Shown one piece after another: positions 1 to 5,295 of a stretch of 5,877 bases of DNA (positions are counted from its first letter, which is position 1; each line of letters opens with the position of its first letter). The stretch covers positions 1 through 5,877 of the forward strand of contig DHHE01000076.1 of the NCBI GenBank assembly GCA_002403115.1, in the 5' to 3' direction. The stretch comes from a bacterium UBP2_UBA4780 (lineage in GTDB: Bacteria > Edwardsbacteria > AC1 > EtOH8). A program made the position numbers and the translations under genes. The notes beneath the pieces were generated by a model. That model did not search any database and had not been told where the DNA came from. It worked only from the letters and a program-made list of their open reading frames with translations.

Positions 1-45
1 TTAACCAGCCAATCCGATAACCGGAAACCGAAGGGAGGTCTAAAA

Positions 46-1371
46 ATGGCCAAGAAAAAAGTGATCATCATGGGAGCCGCCGGACGCGACTTCCACAACT
101 TCAACACGTATTTCCGCAACAACAAGGCCTACCAGGTGGTGGCCTTCACCGCCACCCAGATCCCCGACATCGCCGGCAGGAAGTACCCGGCCGCCCTGGC
201 CGGCAGGTCGTACCCCAAGGGCATCCCCATTTTCGACGAGAAGGACCTGGCCAAGCTGATCGGCAAGCTCAAGGCCGAGCTGGTGGTCTTCTCCTATTCC
301 GACGTTCCCTACGGCCATGTCATGAGCCGGGGGTCGGTGGTCAACGCCGCCGGAGCCGACTTCATGATGCTGGGTCCGCGGGACACCATGATCAAATCCA
401 CGAAACCGGTGATCTCCATCTGCGCGGTGCGCACCGGCTGCGGCAAGAGCCAGACCACCCGGCGGGTGATAGAGATCCTGATGGGCATGGGCAAGAGGGT
501 GGTGGCCGTAAGGCACCCCATGCCCTACGGCGACCTGGTCAAGCAGAAGGTGCAGCGCTTCTCCACCATCGACGACCTGGCCAAGCACAAGTGCACCATC
601 GAGGAGATGGAGGAGTACGAGCCGCATGTGGCCCGGGGCAACGTCATCTACGCCGGGGTTGACTACGAGGCCATCCTGCGGCAGGCCGAGCGCGAGGCCG
701 ACGTCATCGTCTGGGACGGCGGCAACAACGATTTCCCCTTCTACAAGTCCGACCTGGAGATAGTGGTGGTGGACCCCCACCGGGCCGGGCACGAGCTGGG
801 CTACTACCCGGGCGAGGTGAACCTGAGGCGGGCCCAGGCGGTGGTCGTCAACAAGGAGGACAGCGCCCGGCGCGAGGACATCGACCTGGTCAAGCGCAAC
901 ATCGCCGCGGTCAACCCCAGGGCGGTGGTGGTGGACGCCGACTCGCCGGTCAAGGCCGAGGCCCCGGACTCCATCCGCGGCAAGCGGGTGCTGGTGATCG
1001 AGGACGGCCCGACCCTGACCCACGGCGAGATGAAGTACGGGGCCGGGGTGGTGGCCGCCCGGAAGCACGGAGCCTCGCAGCTGATCGATCCGCGCCCCCA
1101 CGCGGTGGGAACCATCAAGGAGACATTCCGGAAGTACCCGGAGATCGGCACCCTGCTTCCGGCCATGGGCTATTCCAAAAAGCAGATCGAGGACCTGCAG
1201 GCCACCATCAACGCCACCCCCTGCGACATGTTCGTCATCGGCACGCCCATCGACCTGCGGCGGCTGGTGACCTTTCCCCGGCCGGCGGTGCGGGTGACCT
1301 ACGACCTCAAGGAGACCTCCAAGCCCGACCTGGCCGAGGTCATCAGAAAAACGGTGAAATTCAAAAAATAA
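46..1371 (+). CDS. Cyclic 2,3-diphosphoglycerate synthetase-like P-loop NTPase
   Basis: A 441-residue soluble protein resembling archaeal cyclic 2,3-diphosphoglycerate synthetase and its bacterial homologues, often labelled predicted GTPases (COG2403, from memory). The archaeal enzyme uses ATP to close an intramolecular phosphoanhydride in 2,3-diphosphoglycerate. Visible order: an N-terminal Rossmann-like strand and glycine turn (VIIMGAAGRDFHNFN, 6-20); a P-loop at 128-137 (VRTGCGKSQT), which lacks the first glycine of a canonical Walker A; a Walker-B-like DVIVWDGGNND (219-229); NKED (269-272), matching the NKxD base-recognition motif of GTPases; and a family-type block EDGPTLTHGEMKYGAG (319-334). 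There is no signal peptide or membrane segment. The ATG at 46 has a strong SD (GGGAGGT, 33-39, spacing 6). Carbamate kinase follows after 102 bases. Family assignment is good. The substrate is uncertain, because bacteria are not generally known to make cyclic diphosphoglycerate. Confidence 0.85.
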   Translation: MAKKKVIIMGAAGRDFHNFNTYFRNNKAYQVVAFTATQIPDIAGRKYPAALAGRSYPKGIPIFDEKDLAKLIGKLKAELVVFSYSDVPYGHVMSRGSVVNAAGADFMMLGPRDTMIKSTKPVISICAVRTGCGKSQTTRRVIEILMGMGKRVVAVRHPMPYGDLVKQKVQRFSTIDDLAKHKCTIEEMEEYEPHVARGNVIYAGVDYEAILRQAEREADVIVWDGGNNDFPFYKSDLEIVVVDPHRAGHELGYYPGEVNLRRAQAVVVNKEDSARREDIDLVKRNIAAVNPRAVVVDADSPVKAEAPDSIRGKRVLVIEDGPTLTHGEMKYGAGVVAARKHGASQLIDPRPHAVGTIKETFRKYPEIGTLLPAMGYSKKQIEDLQATINATPCDMFVIGTPIDLRRLVTFPRPAVRVTYDLKETSKPDLAEVIRKTVKFKK

Positions 1372-1376
1372 GTTTT

Positions 1377-1459
1377 CTGCCACGGAGGCACAGAGGCTCT
1401 GAGGTAATATTTTCAGCATGAGGGAACAACATCTCTGTGTCTCGGTGTCTCTGTGGCAG
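1377..1459. repeat. Imperfect inverted repeat, CACAGAG-type
   Basis: The arm at 1377-1403 pairs with the arm at 1433-1459 around a 29-base loop. Of 27 positions, 21 are Watson-Crick, 3 are G-U in RNA and 3 are mismatches. The arms are built from short units such as CCACGGAGGCACAGAG and their complement CTCTGTGTCTCGGTGTCTCTG. No T-tract follows, so it does not look like an ordinary intrinsic terminator. It fills nearly the whole gap and ends 14 bases before the carbamate kinase ATG. From memory, near-identical CACGGAGACACAGAG palindromes are dispersed in many environmental bacterial genomes; I could not check this. Confidence 0.8.
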
Positions 1460-1473
1460 ATAACATTCGCCCC

Positions 1474-2409
1474 ATGAACAAGACCGCGGTCATCGCCCTG
1501 GGCGGGAACGCCATCGGGGCCACCGGCAAGGAGGACATCCACCGGCAGTTCTCCAACACCCGGACGGCCCTGGAGGGCATCATGCCCCTCATCCGGCAGG
1601 ATTACAATCTGGCCGTCACCCACGGCAACGGTCCCCAGGTGGGCAACGCCCTGCTGCGGGTGGAGCGCACCTATCCCGGCCTGCCGGCCCTGCCCCTGGG
1701 GGTGATCGTGGCCGACACCGAGGGCGGCATGGGCTACATGATCGAGCAGTGCCTGCAGAACCGGCTAAGGCAGGAAAAAATCGCCCGGGACGTGGCCACC
1801 ATCGTCACCCAGGTGGTGGTGGACAAGGACGACCCGTCCATTCTGAATCCCTCCAAGCCCATCGGGCCTTATTACCAGGAGTCCGAGGTCGAGGGGCTCA
1901 AGGCCCGCGGGTGGACGGTGCGCGACGACGCCGGGCGCGGCTACCGGCGCTTCGTGCCCTCGCCCATACCGAAGGCCATCGTCAACAGGAGGATCATAAA
2001 GAGCCTGGTGGAGGAGGGGACCATCGTCATCGCCGCCGGCGGAGGCGGGGTGCCGGTCTGCGTCGAGAACGACGGCGCCTACGAAGGCGTCGACGCGGTC
2101 ATCGACAAGGACCGGGCCTCGGCAGTGCTGGCCCGTGACATCGGGGCCGGCACCCTGATGATCCTGACGGCGGTGGACAAGGTGTCCCTCAATTTCAACA
2201 AGCGGGACCAGAGGGACCTGGACTCGATGACCCTGGCCGAGGCCAAGCGCTACCTGGCCGAGGGGCACTTCGCCGCCGGCAGCATGGGCCCCAAGGTGGA
2301 GGCGGCCGTCCAGTTCCTTGACGGCGGCGGGGAGCAGGTGATCATCACCTCGCTGGAGAAGGCGGCCGGGGCGCTGTCGGGGGCGGCCGGGACCAGGATA
2401 GCCAGGTAA
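1474..2409 (+). CDS. arcC: Carbamate kinase
   Basis: Reversibly transfers phosphate between carbamoyl phosphate and ADP, giving ATP, ammonia and CO2; it is the ATP-yielding last step of arginine deiminase, agmatine and allantoin breakdown. At 311 residues it has the usual length for the amino acid kinase superfamily member. Motifs in order: ALGGNAI (8-14), THGNGPQVG (49-57), NPSKPIGPYY (125-134), AAGGGGVPV (188-196), VIDKDRAS (209-216, lysine of the nucleotide/phosphate site), LTAVDKVSLNF (231-241) and GSMGPKVEAA (269-278). The ATG at 1474 is chosen because MNKTAVIALGGN begins like known family members. An in-frame GTG at 1453 lies inside the palindrome. Oddly, neither start has a recognisable SD, unlike all the other complete genes here. 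No arginine deiminase or ornithine carbamoyltransferase is in the window, so the pathway is open. Confidence 0.95.
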   Translation: MNKTAVIALGGNAIGATGKEDIHRQFSNTRTALEGIMPLIRQDYNLAVTHGNGPQVGNALLRVERTYPGLPALPLGVIVADTEGGMGYMIEQCLQNRLRQEKIARDVATIVTQVVVDKDDPSILNPSKPIGPYYQESEVEGLKARGWTVRDDAGRGYRRFVPSPIPKAIVNRRIIKSLVEEGTIVIAAGGGGVPVCVENDGAYEGVDAVIDKDRASAVLARDIGAGTLMILTAVDKVSLNFNKRDQRDLDSMTLAEAKRYLAEGHFAAGSMGPKVEAAVQFLDGGGEQVIITSLEKAAGALSGAAGTRIAR

Positions 2410-2478
2410 AGACCGGCGAACCGCTAAAACGCAAAGAAATTAAGATCCTGAAGTGTCCTGTGAGCATCAGATTCCAAC

Positions 2479-2501
2479 CGTAGCCGGGGAAAACGGCTAC
2501 G
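2479..2501 (+). repeat. Perfect 8-bp hairpin in the RRM gene leader
   Basis: CGTAGCCG (2479-2486) and CGGCTACG (2494-2501) are exact reverse complements around a 7-base GGGAAAA loop. There is no following T-run, so a terminator is not favoured. It may be part of a dispersed intergenic repeat or a structured leader. Confidence 0.6.
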
Positions 2502-2506
2502 CCTAA

Positions 2507-2526
2507 GGACACGGCCAGCCGTGTCC
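2507..2526 (+). repeat. Perfect palindrome GGACACGG/CCGTGTCC
   Basis: GGACACGG (2507-2514) pairs perfectly with CCGTGTCC (2519-2526) around CCAG. Part of its left arm (AGGACAC, 2506-2512) can instead pair with GTGTCCT at 2453-2459, enclosing the hairpin at 2479-2501, so two exclusive folds are possible. It ends 30 bases before the RRM gene start. A protein operator, a dispersed palindrome or an RNA structure would all fit. Confidence 0.6.
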
Positions 2527-2555
2527 CAACCGCAATACAAGAGAACGGAGAGAAA

Positions 2556-2834
2556 ATGAATTTATTCGTGGGCAGTCTTGCCCAAGACGTGACCGAAGAG
2601 GACCTGCGGGCGGCCTTCGAGCCCTTCGGCAAAGTGGACACGGCGACGGTGATCATGGACCGGACCACCAACCGCTCCCGCGGCTTCGGCTTCGTGGAGA
2701 TGCCCAACGGGGTGGAGGCCCGCAAGGCGGTGGAGGCCCTGTCCGGCCGGCACCTGATCAAGGGCAAGGCCATCATGGTCAACGAGGCCCGGCCCAAGGA
2801 CGGGGGCAAGCGGGGCGGCGGGAGGCGCTGGTAA
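2556..2834 (+). CDS. Small RRM-domain RNA-binding protein
   Basis: A 92-residue protein that is essentially one RNA recognition motif with a short basic, glycine-rich tail, like the small RRM proteins of cyanobacteria and many other bacteria. RNP2 is LFVGSL (3-8) and RNP1 is RGFGFVEM (42-49), with aromatic residues F4, F44 and F46 at the positions that normally stack on RNA bases. The EEDLRAAFEPFGKV helix-turn (14-27) and a DRTTNRSRGFGF loop-strand (35-46) complete the fold. The tail (about 80-92, KDGGKRGGGRRW) is rich in Gly, Arg and Lys. The protein presumably binds single-stranded RNA in the cytoplasm; its targets are unknown. The SD CGGAG (2546-2550) supports the ATG at 2556. The second codon after Asn is a rare UUA leucine. 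Bacterial relatives are often cold-induced, but nothing here shows that directly. Confidence 0.93.
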   Translation: MNLFVGSLAQDVTEEDLRAAFEPFGKVDTATVIMDRTTNRSRGFGFVEMPNGVEARKAVEALSGRHLIKGKAIMVNEARPKDGGKRGGGRRW

Positions 2835-2840
2835 CCCTGG

Positions 2841-2928
2841 AAAGCGAAAAACGAAAACGAAAACGAAACGAAAGATCATTCCCACAACGGCTGAGGCCGT
2901 CATTCGTTTTCGTTTTCCCATTTGCTTT
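2841..2928. repeat. CGAAAA-unit inverted repeat between RRM gene and korD
   Basis: The A-rich strand carries about four tandem CGAAAA-like units (2846-2871). A perfect 15-base arm, 2853-2867, pairs with 2903-2917 (TTCGTTTTCGTTTTC). The pairing can be extended by AAAGC (2841-2845) with GCTTT (2924-2928). Inside sits a small hairpin, ACGGC (2887-2891) with GCCGT (2896-2900) and loop TGAG, followed by T-rich sequence, which could act as a weak terminator. GCTTT (2924-2928) can alternatively pair with AAAGC (2933-2937) just ahead of the korD SD. The structure fills almost the whole gap. I find no coding potential. Confidence 0.75.
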
Positions 2929-2942
2929 TAGTAAAGCGTAAC

Positions 2943-2947
2943 GGAGG
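2943..2947 (+). promoter_or_regulatory. Shine-Dalgarno deciding the korD start
   Basis: GGAGG lies 4 bases before the ATG at 2952. The reading frame is open back to a TTG at 2922, but that start falls inside the repeat and has no SD, so 2952 is preferred. Confidence 0.8.
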
Positions 2948-2951
2948 CTCT

Positions 2952-3215
2952 ATGGCCAAGAACACCACGGTGGAGGAGGCCCGGGCGGCCATCGAGCAGG
3001 ACTTCAAGCAGGGCTACGACCTGCCGGTCTACGTCTACAAGCCCTGGTGCAAGTCCTGCGAGATCTGCGTGGCTTTCTGCCCCAAGCAGGTGCTGGAGAT
3101 GGGCGAGGACCGCAAGCCCAGGCTGGCCCGGCCCCGGGATTGCATCCGCTGCCGGCAGTGCGAGCTGCGCTGTCCGGACCTGGCCATATTCGTCTGCGAG
3201 GAGAAAGCGAAATGA
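2952..3215 (+). CDS. korD: 2-oxoacid:ferredoxin oxidoreductase, delta subunit (2[4Fe-4S])
   Basis: An 87-residue ferredoxin-like subunit that carries electrons from the catalytic core of the oxidoreductase to free ferredoxin. Two CxxCxxCxxxCP motifs are complete: Cys33, 36, 39, 43 (CKSCEICVAFCP) and Cys64, 67, 70, 74 (CIRCRQCELRCP), each with the proline typical of bacterial-type ferredoxins, so two [4Fe-4S] clusters are expected. The helical N-terminus (about 1-30, ending PVYVYKPW) before the first motif is typical of KorD rather than a free ferredoxin. An extra Cys82 lies near the C-terminus. The stop overlaps the korA start (ATGA at 3212-3215), indicating translational coupling. The delta-alpha-beta-gamma order favours a 2-oxoglutarate enzyme. 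A pyruvate or branched-chain 2-oxoacid enzyme is less likely but possible. Confidence 0.92.
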   Translation: MAKNTTVEEARAAIEQDFKQGYDLPVYVYKPWCKSCEICVAFCPKQVLEMGEDRKPRLARPRDCIRCRQCELRCPDLAIFVCEEKAK

Positions 3216-4348
3216 GCAAGCAAGTCGCCCTCCTCCAGGGCAACGAGGCCTGCGCCCTGGGCGCCATCTACGCCGGCTGCGACTTCTTCGGCGGCTACCC
3301 CATCACCCCGTCCACCGAGGTGGCCGAGGAGATGGCCCTGATGCTGCCCAGGAGCGGAGGCAAGTTCATCCAGATGGAGGACGAGATCGCCGGGATCGGC
3401 ACGGTGCTGGGAGCGGCCGCGGCCGGAGCCAAGGCCATGACCGCCACCTCCGGCCCCGGCTTCTCCCTGATGATGGAGCTTCTGGGCTACGGCTGCATGG
3501 CCGAGCTTCCCTGCGTCATCGTCAACGTCCAGCGGGGCGGCCCCTCCACCGGTCTGCCCACCAAGGGGGCCCAGGCCGACATGCTGCAGGCCCGCTGGGG
3601 AACCCACGGCGACCACCAGGCCATCGCCCTCTGCCCATCGTCCATCGAGGAATGCTTCACCCAGACGGTCAAGTGCTTCAACCTGGCCGAGAGGTTCCGG
3701 ATGCCGGTGCTGCTGATGATGGACGAGTTCATCGGCCACATGCGGGAGAAGATGACCATCCCCCAGCCAGGGGAGTTAGAGACATACACCCACCCCCGGC
3801 CCAAGATCAAGCCGGCCGAATACCGGCATTTCGGCGAGGGAACCGGCGTCGGCGGGGCCTACGCGGCCATGGGCTCGGGCTACCGCTTCAACATCACCGG
3901 GCTGACCCACGACCCCAAGGGCTTTCCCACCAACCGGGCCGACGAGACCAAGTGGAAGATGGACCGGCTGCGGGCCAAGGTGGCGGACCACCTGCCCGAG
4001 CTGACGGAGGTGGAACGCGAGTTCATGGACGACGCCGAGATAGTGATCTTCTCCTACGGGGCGGCGGCCCGGACCGCGCAGCAGGCGGTGAGGGAGGCCC
4101 GGGCCCAGGGCGTCAAGGCCGGCCTGCTGAGGCCGACCGTGGTCTGGCCATTCCCTGACCAGGTGGTGACCGAGGCCCTGCGCCAGGCCAGGGCCATGGT
4201 GGTGGCGGAACTGAACCAGGGCCAGATGATACTCGAGGTGGAGCGGGCCAACCGCACCCACACCCGGGTGCTGCCGGCCCTGCGCTATGACGGTGAGATG
4301 ATCACGCCGGCCGAGGTGATGAACGTCATTGCGGAGGCGGCCAGATGA
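3212..4348 (+). CDS. korA: 2-oxoacid (probably 2-oxoglutarate):ferredoxin oxidoreductase, alpha subunit
   Basis: With KorB it forms the catalytic core that oxidatively decarboxylates a 2-oxoacid, probably 2-oxoglutarate to succinyl-CoA and CO2, reducing ferredoxin; the reverse carboxylation is possible in a reductive TCA cycle. The 378-residue length is normal. An N-terminal pyrimidine-binding domain shows QGNEACALGA (9-18), GGYPITPSTE (27-36), QMEDE (54-58) and SGPGFSLMMELLGYG (80-94). A conserved block NVQRGGPSTGLPTKGAQ (105-121) leads to WGTHGDH (129-135). A transketolase C-terminal-like domain (about 275-375) includes LLRPTVVWPFP (305-315). There is no fused gamma domain, consistent with a separate korC. 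The ATG at 3212 has SD GAGGAGA (3198-3204) and overlaps the korD stop; the frame extends upstream inside korD, but without support. Leu189 is a rare UUA codon. Substrate preference is inferred from family resemblance only. Confidence 0.93.
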   Translation: MSKQVALLQGNEACALGAIYAGCDFFGGYPITPSTEVAEEMALMLPRSGGKFIQMEDEIAGIGTVLGAAAAGAKAMTATSGPGFSLMMELLGYGCMAELPCVIVNVQRGGPSTGLPTKGAQADMLQARWGTHGDHQAIALCPSSIEECFTQTVKCFNLAERFRMPVLLMMDEFIGHMREKMTIPQPGELETYTHPRPKIKPAEYRHFGEGTGVGGAYAAMGSGYRFNITGLTHDPKGFPTNRADETKWKMDRLRAKVADHLPELTEVEREFMDDAEIVIFSYGAAARTAQQAVREARAQGVKAGLLRPTVVWPFPDQVVTEALRQARAMVVAELNQGQMILEVERANRTHTRVLPALRYDGEMITPAEVMNVIAEAAR

Positions 4349-5166
4349 AGATCCACCCTGCCTACGAGATGCTGCGGCCGGACAAGAACTTTCCCAACGT
4401 CTGGTGCCCGGGCTGCGGCCACGGCATCGTCCAGGGGGCCATCATCCGGGCGGTGCAGAAGCTGGGCCTGGACCGGGACGAAATGGCCATGGTCTCGGGC
4501 ATCGGCTGCTCCTCGCGGATGCCGGTCTACTGCGACTTCAACAGCCTGCACACCGCCCACGGCCGGGCCATCGCCTTCGCCACCGGGGTCAAGCTGCACA
4601 ACCCCAAACTGCACGTCATCGTCATCACCGGGGACGGCGACGCCCTGGCCATCGGGGGCAACCACTTCATCCACGCCGCCCGGCGCAACGTGGAGATGAC
4701 GGTGGTGTTGATGAACAACATGATCTACGGCATGACCGGGGGCCAGTACTCGCCCACCACCCCCATCGGCAAACGGGCCTCGACCGCGCCCTACGGCACG
4801 GCCGAGCGCGACTTTGATCCCTGCTCGCTGGCCAAGGCGGCCGGCGCCGTCTTCGCGGCCCGGGGCACGGTGTACAACGCCGCCGAGCTCGAGAAGCTCA
4901 TAACCCAGGCACTGGCCAAGAAGGGCTTCGCCCTGGTGGAGGCCGTCTCCCCCTGCCCCACCCTCTACGGGCGGCTGAACCGGGAGGGCAACGCCGTCAA
5001 GATGATGCAGTGGCAGAAGGAGAACACCGTCAACGTCAAGGCGGCCGAGAAGCTGCCGCCGGAGAAGGTCCGGGGAAAGATCGTCACCGGGGTGTTCCAC
5101 GACGCCGAGACGCCGGGCTACACCGAGATCTACGACCGGGTGATCGCCAAGGCCAGGGGCGCATAG
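4345..5166 (+). CDS. korB: 2-oxoacid (probably 2-oxoglutarate):ferredoxin oxidoreductase, beta subunit
   Basis: The thiamine diphosphate-binding partner of KorA, 273 residues, which is normal length. The diphosphate/Mg motif is GDGD (97-100) followed by NN (124-125), then IYGMTGGQYSPTTP (127-140), a hallmark of KorB-type subunits. Cys21 and Cys24 (CPGCGHG), Cys55 (GIGCSS) and Cys204 (SPCPT) are placed to hold the [4Fe-4S] cluster that receives the electrons from the thiamine adduct. The start overlaps the korA stop (ATGA, 4345-4348) with SD GGAGG at 4333-4337, so alpha and beta are likely made at equal rates. The C-terminal 60 residues are charged and family-typical. korC does not overlap it, being separated by a 129-base gap with a palindrome. 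Confidence 0.94.
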   Translation: MKIHPAYEMLRPDKNFPNVWCPGCGHGIVQGAIIRAVQKLGLDRDEMAMVSGIGCSSRMPVYCDFNSLHTAHGRAIAFATGVKLHNPKLHVIVITGDGDALAIGGNHFIHAARRNVEMTVVLMNNMIYGMTGGQYSPTTPIGKRASTAPYGTAERDFDPCSLAKAAGAVFAARGTVYNAAELEKLITQALAKKGFALVEAVSPCPTLYGRLNREGNAVKMMQWQKENTVNVKAAEKLPPEKVRGKIVTGVFHDAETPGYTEIYDRVIAKARGA

Positions 5167-5192
5167 CCGCGATCCGCCCCCTGGAGGCACTT

Positions 5193-5264
5193 CTAAGGAA
5201 GCCAGGAATACAGGAAAACACTTCTGGTCGCAATCAACCTTTCTTGGATTCCTGGATTCCTTAG
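5193..5264. repeat. Inverted repeat (CCAGGAAT type) splitting korB from korC
   Basis: The arm 5193-5217 pairs with 5240-5264: 22 Watson-Crick pairs, one G-U and two mismatches, around a 22-base loop. Each arm contains tandem-like units, TTCCTGGATTCCTGG-style on one strand. No U-run follows, so termination by the standard mechanism is not favoured. It lies inside what is otherwise one enzyme's operon. From memory, similar GGATTCCTGGATTCC palindromes are dispersed in other bacterial genomes; unverified. The remainder of the 5167-5295 gap shows only the korC SD. Confidence 0.8.
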
Positions 5265-5295
5265 GGATAACCTAGACGATAGACGAGGAAGCTGC

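Larger units (their letters stand above)
2410..2555. other. Gap with repeat-like sequence before the RRM gene
   Basis: This 146-base gap is AT-richer than the flanking genes. Its first part (about 2418-2443) has a CGCTAAAACGCAAAGAAA stretch that resembles, from memory, one arm of dispersed ACGCAAAG-type repeats; I see no partner arm nearby. The second part holds two perfect short hairpins, listed separately, and a GTGTCCT (2453-2459) that could pair with AGGACAC (2506-2512). An SD-like CGGAG (2546-2550) precedes the RRM gene ATG by 5 bases. I see no convincing -35/-10 pair. Confidence 0.6.

Noticed and set aside
1405..1410. TAATAT as a -10 promoter box
   Set aside because: It lies in the loop of the palindrome, with no -35-like hexamer at suitable spacing, so the match could be chance.
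1377..1459. Palindromes at 1377-1459 and 5193-5264 as Rho-independent terminators
   Set aside because: Stems are long and imperfect and neither is followed by a U-run; the second lies inside an operon for one enzyme.
1453..1473. GTG at 1453 as the carbamate kinase start
   Set aside because: It lies in the 3' arm of the palindrome, has no SD, and adds seven residues ahead of the family-typical MNKTAVIALGGN start.
40..1623. A 527-codon antisense open frame across the first two genes
   Set aside because: It mirrors two well-supported genes, runs through the palindrome, and has a low-complexity Gly/His/Val/Asp-rich composition typical of the reverse strand of GC3-rich coding sequence.
2846..2871. 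Tandem CGAAAA units as a CRISPR array
   Set aside because: The units are 5-6 bases with no spacers; this is a simple tandem repeat forming one arm of a palindrome.
2922..2951. TTG at 2922 as the korD start
   Set aside because: It sits in the repeat, has no SD, and ATG 2952 has GGAGG just upstream.
3035..3739. Antisense open frame opposite korD and korA
   Set aside because: Shadow of GC3-rich genes; no SD or recognisable domain, and the + strand genes show complete family motifs.
4285..5190. 301-codon antisense open frame opposite korB
   Set aside because: Same shadow effect; korB has all its thiamine diphosphate and cluster motifs on the + strand.
5010..5264. Small + strand frame overlapping the korB end and the palindrome
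   Set aside because: It is out of frame in korB, and its C-terminal residues are just the translated repeat arm.
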